From contig NZ_JBGFFE010000031.1 of assembly GCF_041224415.1 (NCBI RefSeq), positions 1 through 27,332 on the forward strand: a stretch of DNA of 27,332 nt. The letters run 5' to 3'. Below are positions 15,158-23,746 of this stretch, in pieces. Position 1 is the first letter of the stretch. Each line of letters starts with the position of its first letter. The notes below the pieces were generated by a model. That model made no database searches and was not told the origin of the DNA. It was given only the letters and a program-made list of their open reading frames with translations. A program made the translations under genes and the position numbers. The stretch is from Clostridium_B lapidicellarium. GTDB taxonomy: Bacteria; Bacillota; Clostridia; Clostridiales; Clostridiaceae.

Positions 15158-15754
15158 ATGAATGTGCTGGTAACAGGACCTAGAGGAAAAATGGGAAGGT
15201 TTATTGTGAAAATGGTCATCAATACTGATGGGTTGAATGTGGTTTCAGCTGTGGCTCCAACTGGAAGAGATTATATAGGAAAAGATGTTGGGTTGGTATC
15301 AGGGTTAGGCAGATCCGTGGGGATTGAAGTGGATGATAATTTAGAGGCCGTTATAGAAAAGTGTGACGTTATAATAGACTATACTATACCTGAATTTTCC
15401 ATGGAGGTTATAAGAAAAGCATTGAAGTATAAAAAAGATGCTCCCAGTGGAACCGCTGAGGAAATGGGAGAAATTATGGCCAATACACTTGGAAAAAATC
15501 TAAAGGATATAGCTGTTTTTGGCAGAAGAGGGGAAGGTGAAAGAGTTAAGGGAACTGTAGGCTTTCATTCTGTAAGAGCCGGAGACATATCCAGCAGCCA
15601 CAAGGTTATGTTTGGGCTTATGGGAGAAAGACTTGAAATTACACACCATGCATACAACTGGGAGTGTTTTGCAAGAGGAGCCTGCAGGGCTGCACTTTTT
15701 TTAAAAGGGAAAAAACCTGGAGCCTATGGTATGAAAGATGTTCTAAACATATAG
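15158..15754 (+). CDS. DapB-like protein lacking the catalytic HH segment
   Basis: Homologue of 4-hydroxy-tetrahydrodipicolinate reductase (DapB), but only 198 residues against about 250-270. The nucleotide-binding start VLVTGPRGKMGRF and VIIDYTIPEFSMEVI are intact, then KALKYKK (residue 93) jumps straight to DAPSGTA. About 50 residues are missing, including the GTTG loop and the two histidines of the HHxxK active site. The C-terminus (GFHSVRAGDI, ARGACRAALFLKGKKPG) is normal. The reading frame is kept. The ATG at 15158 is chosen because family homology starts there; in-frame ATGs at 15134 and 15140 exist. It is either a decayed enzyme or one with a changed role; it ends the run of genes before a terminator. 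Confidence 0.8.
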   Translation: MNVLVTGPRGKMGRFIVKMVINTDGLNVVSAVAPTGRDYIGKDVGLVSGLGRSVGIEVDDNLEAVIEKCDVIIDYTIPEFSMEVIRKALKYKKDAPSGTAEEMGEIMANTLGKNLKDIAVFGRRGEGERVKGTVGFHSVRAGDISSSHKVMFGLMGERLEITHHAYNWECFARGACRAALFLKGKKPGAYGMKDVLNI

Positions 15755-15765
15755 CCGTACATGTT

Positions 15766-15800
15766 AAAAAAGGATTTGACAGCAGTCAAATCCTTTTTTT
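15766..15800 (+). terminator. intrinsic terminator after the dapB-like gene
   Basis: The stem AAAAAAGGATTTGAC / GTCAAATCCTTTTTT has a 4-nt loop and an eight-T tail. It closes the gene run that starts at iscS. Confidence 0.9.
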
Positions 15801-15951
15801 TGAAAACAGTTTTAAATTATTAAATTTACCTGAAATGATTAATTAAAATAAGCAAAATATATTTATTACAATATTATATACATATACTTAGACAGATTAT
15901 TATGATAAAATAAAGTTGATCGGAAAGAACTTTTGGATAGGTGGAATGTGA

Positions 15952-16389
15952 ATGGATGCTACAGATTATAAAATAATTCAAATTCTTGTTGAAGATGGAA
16001 GAATATCTATGAAGGAATTGGCTCGGAAGGTGTCCCTTAGCCCTCCGGCAGCGGCGGAAAGGGTGAAAAGGCTGGAAGATTCTCAAATTATATCGGGATA
16101 CAAGGCTGTTATAGACTATGGAAAACTTGGGAAAAATATAAATGTACTTATAAATCTGGACATGAAAGTGGAGAATACAGAGAAGTTCATGAAATTTATA
16201 AGCAAAGAGGATTCTATAGTTGAGTGCCATCATGTTACAGGTCCATATTGTAAAATCATGAAGGCCCGGCTGAATGATATTCAGAGCCTGGAGAGGCTTA
16301 TTCAAAGGATACAGAGATTTGGCAATACAGAGACATTTATAATACTTTCATCTGTGGTAAAGGAAAAAATAGACTTTCGTTCTAATTGA
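15952..16389 (+). CDS. Lrp/AsnC-family transcriptional regulator
   Basis: Leucine-responsive-type regulator of 145 residues, the usual size. Residues 1-50 form a winged helix-turn-helix (TDYKIIQILVEDGRISMKEL, then LSPPAAAERVKRLEDSQIISGY). Residues 60-140 form the RAM ligand-binding domain, with the typical VECHHVTGPYCKIMKA and the middle glycine. AGGTGG precedes the ATG. It sits 27 bp before the aspartate decarboxylase gene and in the same direction, so it likely controls that gene, with aspartate or alanine as possible ligand (inference). Confidence 0.93.
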   Translation: MDATDYKIIQILVEDGRISMKELARKVSLSPPAAAERVKRLEDSQIISGYKAVIDYGKLGKNINVLINLDMKVENTEKFMKFISKEDSIVECHHVTGPYCKIMKARLNDIQSLERLIQRIQRFGNTETFIILSSVVKEKIDFRSN

Positions 16390-16416
16390 GACAATGAATT
16401 AATAGGAGAGTAGATT

Positions 16417-18048
16417 ATGGATAATTATAATATTCAACGTAAAGAAATAGAAGCCATATATGGAAAAGTGAGCCCTTTTGAGCTTAAAAATAAATTGTTG
16501 AGCCTGGCCGAGGAATCTAAGGAAGCGGGGGCACATTCCCTTTTAGATGCAGGGAGAGGAAACCCGAATTGGATTGCGGCTGCACCGCGGGAAGCTTTTT
16601 TTACCTTTGGCCAGTTTGCACTGCAGGAGAGCAGAAGGGTATGGAGTGAAAATGATCTTGGAGGCATGCCGCAAAGGAGTGGAATCGCTGTTAGATTTTT
16701 AAATTTCATAAGAAAAAATAAAAATATGCCGGGGATAGAACTCCTTGAAAAAATGATAAATTACGGTATTACAATAAAGAGATTTGATAAGGATGAATGG
16801 ATATATGAACTTGCAGATGGTATAATTGGAGATAATTATCCGCAGCCGGACAGAATGCTCAAGCACGTGGAAAGCGTGGTGCACGATTATCTCATTCAGG
16901 AATTGTGTTATAATGAGCCATTGGAAAGGAAATTTGATCTGTTTGCAGTAGAAGGGGCCACCGCGGGCATGTGCTATATTTTTGACAGCCTTATAGCAAA
17001 TAATATATTGTCCAAAAAGGATAAAATAGCAATTATGGCACCTATTTTTACGCCGTACCTTGAGATCCCACATTTGCCGAGGTATGATTTTGAAGTTGTG
17101 GAATTGGTGGCGGATGAAACTACGGGACAGTATTCTTATGAAGAGCTGAAAAAACTTTCAGATCCTGATATAAAAGCACTGTTTGTAGTGAATCCAAGCA
17201 ATCCCCCTTCTATCGCCATGAAACCTGTTATAGTAGATGGGCTGAAAAAAATCGTGGAAGAGGATAACCCTGATTTGATGATTATATCAGATGACGTGTA
17301 TGGAACGTTTGTAGAGAATTTTCATTCATTGATGGCTGATTTGCCTTACAATACCATAGGGGTCTATTCTTTTTCAAAATATTTTGGAGCGACAGGATGC
17401 AGGCTTGGAACCATTGCACTTTATGAAGACAATGTATTTGACAAATTGCTGAGCCAGCAGGATGACGATAAAAAGGAGAGGGCGAGGAGAAGATATGCGG
17501 CACTTTCAATAAAACCCGAAAAAATACCTTTTATAGATAGGATAGTAGCCGACAGCAGGCAGGTGGCTCTTAATCATACATCAGGATTATCCACACCCCA
17601 GCAGGTTCAAATGTCTTTTTTCGCACTGTTTGCTTTGGCTGATAAAAAAAACAGATATAAGGATTTGACAAATTTAATATGTCACAGACGTAAAAAGCTG
17701 TTGTTTGACGGACTTGGACTTAAATTAAATGAGGATCCCTTTGATGCTTCCTATTATGCCCAGTTTGACCTTTTAAAATGGGCTCAAAACAACTATGAAG
17801 AAGAATTTGCCAGTTATTTAAAAGACAATTATAAACCTGTGGATATCCTATTGAAGCTGGCAGAAAAATCTTCCATAGTACTTTTAGGTGGAAGCGGCTT
17901 TCACGGTCCTGAGTGGTCTGTAAGAATATCTCTTGCAAATTTAAATGATGAATCCTATTCACAGATAGGAGAAGTTATTCACAGCATATTGGAAGACTAT
18001 TTTGTAAAGTGGAAAAAACGTGGGGTTGGGAATCAGGACGGACAGTGA
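16417..18048 (+). CDS. aspD: aspartate 4-decarboxylase (bifunctional aspartate aminotransferase)
   Basis: PLP enzyme that converts L-aspartate to L-alanine and CO2, with a side transaminase activity. The 543 residues fit AspD (about 530-550), far longer than ordinary aminotransferases. The PLP lysine K321 is in YSFSKYFGATGCRLG; NPSNPP (259-264) and SDDVYGTF (291-298) are fold-I motifs, and ISLANLN near the C-terminus carries the carboxylate-binding region. AATAGGAGAG precedes the ATG. No AspT aspartate:alanine antiporter is adjacent, so the proton-motive cycle known from lactic acid bacteria cannot be inferred here. Confidence 0.93.
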   Translation: MDNYNIQRKEIEAIYGKVSPFELKNKLLSLAEESKEAGAHSLLDAGRGNPNWIAAAPREAFFTFGQFALQESRRVWSENDLGGMPQRSGIAVRFLNFIRKNKNMPGIELLEKMINYGITIKRFDKDEWIYELADGIIGDNYPQPDRMLKHVESVVHDYLIQELCYNEPLERKFDLFAVEGATAGMCYIFDSLIANNILSKKDKIAIMAPIFTPYLEIPHLPRYDFEVVELVADETTGQYSYEELKKLSDPDIKALFVVNPSNPPSIAMKPVIVDGLKKIVEEDNPDLMIISDDVYGTFVENFHSLMADLPYNTIGVYSFSKYFGATGCRLGTIALYEDNVFDKLLSQQDDDKKERARRRYAALSIKPEKIPFIDRIVADSRQVALNHTSGLSTPQQVQMSFFALFALADKKNRYKDLTNLICHRRKKLLFDGLGLKLNEDPFDASYYAQFDLLKWAQNNYEEEFASYLKDNYKPVDILLKLAEKSSIVLLGGSGFHGPEWSVRISLANLNDESYSQIGEVIHSILEDYFVKWKKRGVGNQDGQ

Positions 18049-18130
18049 CTTCCCTTTTTGACTGTGCACTTGCTGATTTGTAAATATTATAGGATAGATA
18101 CAAAGAATAAGATTTATTTATTTTTGTTGT

Positions 18131-18160
18131 TTGAATTTTAACTTATAACTAGAATATAAT
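18131..18160 (+). promoter_or_regulatory. sigma-A type promoter
   Basis: TTGAAT (18131-18136) and a perfect TATAAT (18155-18160) are spaced by 18 bp; transcription would begin near 18167, about 38 nt before the methyltransferase gene. No other element is evident in 18049-18204. Confidence 0.6.
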
Positions 18161-18204
18161 GTGAACTGTGTGACAAATCAAATTAGTGTGGGGTGGAGAA
18201 AATA

Positions 18205-19275
18205 ATGGAAAATATATGTCATAAGGATGAAATGACACCGAGGGAAAGGGCAGAGGCCATAAGTGCCGGGGAAGAAGCAGATCGTATTCAATGCTGTCCC
18301 TTTGTAGGTGAAGTGGGAGCAAAATTTATCGGAGTTAAGGTATCCGAATTATGCCATGATTATAAGCTGCTGGCTAAAAATGAAATAAATCTTTATAGAA
18401 CATTTGGCTTTGATTCTGCCGGAGGGGGTCCTAACCTATTTGGTATTGCAGAGGCTATGGGTACGGTTCTGGCATATCCTGACAATGACATGCCCTATGT
18501 GGATGTACCGGTGGTAAAAAAATATGAGGATATAGATAAGCTTGAACCTGTAAATCCATATAAAGATGGAAGGCTGCCGCTGTTTTTAGAGGCTGCAAAA
18601 TTTATAAAACAGGAAATAGGCAGTGAGGTTGATATTTCGAGTGATTTTGGAGGACCTTTCACTACGGCGGCATCTTTGAGGGGCGTAGATGTCTTTCTGA
18701 GAGATACGTTGAGAAACCCCGAATGGGTGCATAAGCTTTTAAATCTGGCTACCGAGAGCATTTTCAATTATATAGATGCAGTTTGCAGAATAGGTGTAAA
18801 GCCATGTATTTCCGAACCGGTGGCTTCTCTTACGGTTATAAGTCCTAGACAATTCAGAACTTTTGTCAAACCCTATTTGAAAAAATGTGTTGACAGGATA
18901 ATAGAAAAATTCGGAAGTGCGCCGACGGTTCATATATGTGGGAACACCAGGGGAATATTAAAAGACATAGCGGATACCGGAATTCAAGTTTTTAGTGTGG
19001 ATAATGTGGTGGATCTGGCAGAGGTTAAAAAATCCATTGGTGACAGAGTTGGCATAATGGGAAATGTAAAACCCATAGAGACAATGTGCAATGGTACGAA
19101 AGATGATATTTTTAAGGAATCAAGAGAATGTATCAAAAAAGCTTATGACAATCCCAGGGGATTTATTTTAAGCACCGGCTGCAAAGTTCCTATGGCCACT
19201 TCTAGGGAAAATATAGAATTTCTTATGGATGCTGCCAGAACTTATGGAAAGTACCCTATAGCGGACAATATTTAA
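18205..19275 (+). CDS. uroporphyrinogen decarboxylase-family corrinoid methyltransferase (MtaA/MtbA-like)
   Basis: Member of the UroD superfamily (Pfam PF01208), 356 residues. The zinc site expected for the methyltransferase branch is visible: H243 and C245 in VHICGN and C326 in STGCKVP. True haem-pathway UroD enzymes lack this HxC...C set, so the likely role is methyl transfer between a corrinoid protein and an unknown acceptor or donor. No corrinoid-binding protein or activase is nearby. The ATG at 18205 is chosen because GGTGGAG (18192-18198) lies 6 nt upstream; a GTG at 18193 overlaps that site. The gene appears monocistronic. Family is firm, substrate unknown. Confidence 0.87.
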   Translation: MENICHKDEMTPRERAEAISAGEEADRIQCCPFVGEVGAKFIGVKVSELCHDYKLLAKNEINLYRTFGFDSAGGGPNLFGIAEAMGTVLAYPDNDMPYVDVPVVKKYEDIDKLEPVNPYKDGRLPLFLEAAKFIKQEIGSEVDISSDFGGPFTTAASLRGVDVFLRDTLRNPEWVHKLLNLATESIFNYIDAVCRIGVKPCISEPVASLTVISPRQFRTFVKPYLKKCVDRIIEKFGSAPTVHICGNTRGILKDIADTGIQVFSVDNVVDLAEVKKSIGDRVGIMGNVKPIETMCNGTKDDIFKESRECIKKAYDNPRGFILSTGCKVPMATSRENIEFLMDAARTYGKYPIADNI

Positions 19276-19310
19276 CATGTGATCCTCCTTTTAAACCGAT
19301 TTCATTTTGA

Positions 19311-19327
19311 TGGTGCTTTAAAATAAA
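19311..19327. repeat. 17-bp direct repeat, copy 1 (matches 21864-21880)
   Basis: TGGTGCTTTAAAATAAA is repeated exactly at 21864-21880, where it encodes the last residues (GALK-stop) of the VIT-VWA protein. With two short gaps the similarity continues through TATG and GGCA into the terminator region. In this copy the sequence also reads DGALK-stop. It may be the scar of a deleted tandem duplicate. Confidence 0.6.
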
Positions 19328-19449
19328 TATGGCAAATATGATATAATAATATAGACAAAGTTGGATATTATATACAGTAACTGATATTGAGAAGTGTATA
19401 ACTGCATCTGCAGTAAAATAGAATAAATTTAAAAGGGGGTCGGCGTATA

Positions 19450-21879
19450 GTGTTTCAATATACTGAAAAAAATAAAGGGAAAGATGAGGGTATCCTGCTT
19501 AAAAAAGTAAATATTGTAGGAAACTTATGTGCTGGATATGGAGAAATTGTGGTGAACCAATTGTACCAGAACTGCAGTCATGAAGACATAGAAGGGGTAT
19601 ATGTGTTTCCATTGCCAACTACGGCAGTTATTTCAGGGTTTGAAGCGGAAATAGGCGGCAGGACTTTGAAGGCTATGGTGGAAGAGAAGGATAAGGCACT
19701 TAAAATTTATGAAAATGCCAGGGCCCGAGGCGAGAGCATCTTCCCTCTTGAGGAGTTCAGCCCGCATTATTTCAAGATAGGAATAGGAAAGATAATATCG
19801 GGAGAAACTGTAAAGATAAAATTATCCTATGTTGAGGAGCTTGATTATAAAGACAGCAGCTTTAAACTCACTATCCCGGCAGTTTCAGTACCTAAGATAA
19901 TAAAAAATAAATCCGGGTTTGAAACTTTAAGGGACAGTTTTACAGGCGAATTTGGCAGAAAGACAGTAGGAGGGGATTTTGAGTTCAAGATCAACATAAT
20001 AGTTGAATCTTTAAGCAGAGTTGATTTTAGATGTCCTTATCATACCATAAATGTGGAAAGGGAGGGTGATACAGTAGCCAAGATAAGCTTAAATGAAAAT
20101 CATCATTTTATTGACAGGGATTTTGTGCTCTTTATAGACGAGAGGGAAACTCTTGAAGCAGATGGAATGATATATGAATACGATAAAAGTGATGAGAAAA
20201 AAGGAATAGTCTATATAAGGATGATACCGAAACTTGATCCATATGAAGATGAAATAAGAGAAAATTATGTATTTTTGATTGATGTTTCCGACACGATGGA
20301 GGGAGAAAAGCTGGAACAGGCAAAAAATGCACTTCAGTTGTGTCTGAGGAATTTATCCGAGGGGGATACTTTTGACATTATAGCATTGGGGGTTAAATTG
20401 AACAGCTTTTCTAAAAATGGATTGATAAGATTTGATGCGGATTCATTGAGGGAAGCCTCCAAATGGATAGATGACCTCGATATAGAAGAGGATGCTGCCA
20501 TATTCGACGGTATAAAATACAGCCTGGAAAGAGAAGGTTCTCAGAATACCATATTGCTTTTTACAGACGATCAGGTGGATGAAGAGGAAGAAATACTCGG
20601 GTATGTAAAGGAAAATATAGGTGACAACAGGATATTTACATTTGGTATAGATTCATCTGCGAACAATTATTTCTTGAATAAACTGGCCCATGAAAGTTAT
20701 GGAAAAGCTGAATTTATAGATACACAGCAGAGAATTGAAGATGTGGTTCTCAGACAATTCAACAGAATCCAGAATCCACAGGTGGACAATATAAAGATTG
20801 ATTGGGGAAAGCTGCAGGTGAGCTCTTCTTACCCAAGAACCATTGACTACATGTACGACAGAGAACCGTTTTCAATATTTGCAGATGTTTCCGGGGATGT
20901 ATGCGGGAAAATTACTTTAAGCGGTGAAGTTCACGGAAAAGAGTATATAAGGAATATAGACATAGACAATTTCAATACGGAAGAAAATGCCAATCTGTTG
21001 AAAAAGGTATGGGCGAGGAAAAAAATAAGATCCTTGAAGATAAACATGAAATTCCAGCGTGGGGAAGAAAAGGAGAAAATGAGAAGGGAACTTATAGAAC
21101 TCTCTAAACAAAACGGTTTTATAAGTCCTGAAACGACTTTTATATTTATGGAACTTAGAGAGGAACCGGTACTTGGAATTCAACTTAAAAACATAATACC
21201 TATAAAAGTGAATGAAACTACATTGGGTGAGAAGATAGACGGAAATGTGGAATCTGGATTCTGGTACAGAAGCTTTGGTTCCGGGGAAAATGAGAAAGAA
21301 TATATGGATGACAACAGGTATCTGGATGAAAGATATCCGAGAGGAAAACTTCTTCGAATTATTGCCAAAAATCAATTTGCGGACGGTGCTTTTGTAGACT
21401 ATGAAGACAGCAGCATGGAAGATAAGATAGAGACCACTTCCATGGTTATACTTGCTTTTGTTACTGGAAGTGAGAGAGTGGATATATATACAAATCAATT
21501 GAACAAGGCAGCGGCATTCATATGTAAAAATTATGACAGAATAGATTTTGAAGTAAGACCTGATATAATGAAACTGTCTATACTGGCATTGAATGAAATG
21601 AAGAGGGAAAAACTGCTGAAGGACAAATACATACCTCAAATGGACAGGACTGTTGAAAAATTGTATGAAGTACTTAATTCTAAAGATGAGACAAAATCTA
21701 TATTTGAAAATCTAATAAAAAATTCCTTTAAAAAGAATTTGGCTTCATTGTTTGCTTTAAGTGAAAATGGAAAATATATAGAGGAGGAAATAACCATAGA
21801 AGAGGAGAGAAATTCAATATTTGATATGGCCAAGTTAGCGGTATTGAAAACATTCAATGTCTCTGGTGCTTTAAAATAA
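19450..21879 (+). CDS. VIT and von Willebrand factor A domain protein
   Basis: A large protein of 809 residues, with no obvious signal peptide or membrane anchor. Residues 10-135 form a VIT domain (FPLPTTAVISGFEAEIGGR is typical). Residues about 272-440 form a vWA domain (NYVFLIDVSDTMEGEKL), but the metal site reads D278-V-S280-D-T282 rather than DxSxS, so the last serine is a threonine and a glycine is replaced. The C-terminal part (about 640-800) has NQFADGAFVDYEDSS and helical repeats, as in other VIT-vWA proteins. Translation starts at GTG 19450 with AAAGGGGG upstream. Role unknown; such proteins often act as scaffolds. Confidence 0.87.
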   Translation: MFQYTEKNKGKDEGILLKKVNIVGNLCAGYGEIVVNQLYQNCSHEDIEGVYVFPLPTTAVISGFEAEIGGRTLKAMVEEKDKALKIYENARARGESIFPLEEFSPHYFKIGIGKIISGETVKIKLSYVEELDYKDSSFKLTIPAVSVPKIIKNKSGFETLRDSFTGEFGRKTVGGDFEFKINIIVESLSRVDFRCPYHTINVEREGDTVAKISLNENHHFIDRDFVLFIDERETLEADGMIYEYDKSDEKKGIVYIRMIPKLDPYEDEIRENYVFLIDVSDTMEGEKLEQAKNALQLCLRNLSEGDTFDIIALGVKLNSFSKNGLIRFDADSLREASKWIDDLDIEEDAAIFDGIKYSLEREGSQNTILLFTDDQVDEEEEILGYVKENIGDNRIFTFGIDSSANNYFLNKLAHESYGKAEFIDTQQRIEDVVLRQFNRIQNPQVDNIKIDWGKLQVSSSYPRTIDYMYDREPFSIFADVSGDVCGKITLSGEVHGKEYIRNIDIDNFNTEENANLLKKVWARKKIRSLKINMKFQRGEEKEKMRRELIELSKQNGFISPETTFIFMELREEPVLGIQLKNIIPIKVNETTLGEKIDGNVESGFWYRSFGSGENEKEYMDDNRYLDERYPRGKLLRIIAKNQFADGAFVDYEDSSMEDKIETTSMVILAFVTGSERVDIYTNQLNKAAAFICKNYDRIDFEVRPDIMKLSILALNEMKREKLLKDKYIPQMDRTVEKLYEVLNSKDETKSIFENLIKNSFKKNLASLFALSENGKYIEEEITIEEERNSIFDMAKLAVLKTFNVSGALK

Positions 21880-21916
21880 AAATATGCTGGCAGTTGTTTA
21901 TGCCAGCATATTTTTT
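21879..21916. terminator. bidirectional terminator between convergent genes
   Basis: AATATGCTGGCA pairs exactly with TGCCAGCATATT (8-nt loop), with A-runs before and T-runs after, so it can serve both the VIT-VWA gene and the minus-strand gene. Confidence 0.88.
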
Positions 21917-22391
21917 AGATATTACCGCGAAGAAAAGCGGCAATTTTATCAATAGGTATATCCACCAAAGTATTCTTATCCGTATTTTCAGAACAGGAGT
22001 CGGATTCCAAATTGCAATTATTTGCCAGGGAATATGGATCATCGGTAATAATCCTTGGCTGTTTCGACGGTTCTTCTTCAAGCCTTATAAAATATTTGTT
22101 TACCCCAAGCAGCGTTCCAGTAAAATTATATCCGCAGGAATTTCCGCCTGTTGTATATACAGTTACCTTGTTTCCTATATATTTTTTTAGATTATCTATG
22201 AAATTAAGAGATCTTATACTGTTACAGTTATTGGAACCTATCTCCCTGTTTTCTTCATGGTTTTCATCTATGTCTACAGGATCATAATCTGAAGATGATC
22301 TTTCATCGTCAATGTAATAACTTTCGTCGTTGATGCCTGTTGTGATATTCGAAGGGTGCCTCCTAGAATGGCTTCTGTGGTGTCTGCTCAT
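21915..22391 (-). CDS. Sm-like domain protein, possibly spore-associated
   Basis: Small hydrophilic protein of 158 residues. The N-terminus is His/Arg/Ser rich (MSRHHRSHSRRH) and residues 25-55 are acidic. The core (about 65-105) reads FIDNLKKYIGNKVTVYTTGG, then YNFTGTLLGVNKYFIRLEE, and the end IPIDKIAAFLRG. This strand pattern resembles the Sm-like fold of small clostridial proteins, some of which are linked with spores; that association is from memory and unproven. Asparagine- and cysteine-rich linker near 125-140. AAAGGAG precedes the ATG. Confidence 0.75.
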   Translation of the reverse strand: MSRHHRSHSRRHPSNITTGINDESYYIDDERSSSDYDPVDIDENHEENREIGSNNCNSIRSLNFIDNLKKYIGNKVTVYTTGGNSCGYNFTGTLLGVNKYFIRLEEEPSKQPRIITDDPYSLANNCNLESDSCSENTDKNTLVDIPIDKIAAFLRGNI

Positions 22392-22478
22392 ATACTCAAC
22401 TCCTTTTCGTAGTAATGTAGATACAGGAATCTAACCCTAATTTATAATATGATGCAGAGTCAATTTGTGACATTAAAA

Positions 22479-23744
22479 TCAATTCAAAATTTTAACTTTG
22501 TTTCCTTCATTTAAGAAGGTCAATCCCGTCGATACTATATTATCTCCCGAATTTATTTTTGAAGACAATATTTCAGTTCTTTTGTCATTTGAAAGTCCTG
22601 TATCTACGGATATTTTCCTTATTTTATTATTTTTTACCACATACAGGTATGAGACGCCGTTTTCAATCTTTATAGCTTCATTGGGAACTGTGAGTATGTT
22701 ATCCTTCTTTTTGTCGGCAAGAGATATTTTGGAAAACATACCCGGTTTCAAACTGCCGTCGGAGCTGTTTATTTTTATTTTAACTGGGTATTTCTGAGTC
22801 TTGCTATCTATATCGGCAGCTATGTTGTCTACAGTACCGGTGATTTTTTTATTTTTTGCAGAGGGAATAGTTATATCCACAGATTGTCCTACTTTAATTT
22901 TGGAGAGCATGTTGTCAGGTAAATTTACCTTTGCAATAAGTGAACTTAAATCCAGTATGATTACGGAAGGCTGTGTTGTCGGGGAAATCTCCCCCTCGTG
23001 GATATTGACGGCAGATACAACTCCGGAAACAGGTGATCTGACTGTGGTGTCGTCAATTTGGGATTGAATTGATTTTGTTCCGGCTTCAGCCTGAGCTACC
23101 TGGGCTTGTGCAACTTCAACGGATTCAGGACCGATTTTTTGTTTTAGCAGGTCTAGATTTTGCTGTGCTGCAGACAGTGCAGCAGAGGAGGTCTTTAATT
23201 TTGTACTGGCACTGTCCAGATCTTGTTTTGCCGCGGCACCGGCGGAGTACAGGTTCTGAATTCTGTCATAGCTGGTTTTGGCATCGTTGTAGTTTATCTG
23301 TGCTGTTTCAAGGGACTGCTGGGCCTGAAGCACCGGCTGTTCTACTCCGGAACTTCTGGTTTTGTTTAAATTGGCGTTGGCGGAATCAACGCTTGCCTGC
23401 TGCTGTTCCAATTGGGCTTTCAATGAAGTTGAATCGAGGGTAAAAAGTATGTCGTCCTTTTTGACTGAACTGCCTGCTTTTACATTTAAACTCTGTATTT
23501 TACCAGGTGATTTAGGAGATATAGAGATTTCTTTATCTATGTCCAGTTCTCCGGGGTAATCTACGGTCGTGGCTATAGAACCCAGCTTTGCCTGTGTTAC
23601 TTTTACATTTTTAATCTGATTTTGGGATTCTGTTTTTTTATTCTTAATTATATTGTGTACTATGGCAAAAACCATTAAGGCTGCTAATATGATCAGTACT
23701 ATTTTCCATATAATTTTTTTGAATTTCAAAGCATTGGGATTCAT
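22479..23744 (-). CDS. RND efflux periplasmic-type adaptor (membrane fusion protein)
   Basis: HlyD/AcrA-family adaptor of 421 residues. One N-terminal transmembrane helix (about 11-33) anchors it. A split biotinyl-lipoyl domain is visible (SPKSPGKIQSLNVKAGS near 75-91 and TTVRSPVSGVVS near 235), separated by a long Ala/Gln-rich coiled coil (about 105-220). The C-terminal beta-barrel and membrane-proximal domains follow. Its Shine-Dalgarno AGGAGG lies inside the last codons of the permease gene and only 2 nt separate stop and start, so the two are translationally coupled. In a single-membrane cell it would act outside the membrane without an outer channel. Confidence 0.92.
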   Translation of the reverse strand: MNPNALKFKKIIWKIVLIILAALMVFAIVHNIIKNKKTESQNQIKNVKVTQAKLGSIATTVDYPGELDIDKEISISPKSPGKIQSLNVKAGSSVKKDDILFTLDSTSLKAQLEQQQASVDSANANLNKTRSSGVEQPVLQAQQSLETAQINYNDAKTSYDRIQNLYSAGAAAKQDLDSASTKLKTSSAALSAAQQNLDLLKQKIGPESVEVAQAQVAQAEAGTKSIQSQIDDTTVRSPVSGVVSAVNIHEGEISPTTQPSVIILDLSSLIAKVNLPDNMLSKIKVGQSVDITIPSAKNKKITGTVDNIAADIDSKTQKYPVKIKINSSDGSLKPGMFSKISLADKKKDNILTVPNEAIKIENGVSYLYVVKNNKIRKISVDTGLSNDKRTEILSSKINSGDNIVSTGLTFLNEGNKVKILN

Positions 23745-23746
23745 TT

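Noticed and set aside
20917..21639. Long minus-strand open frame (240 codons) opposite the VIT-VWA gene
   Set aside because: Composition (Phe, Tyr, His and Ile rich) is that of an antisense shadow, and the plus-strand gene has clear domains.
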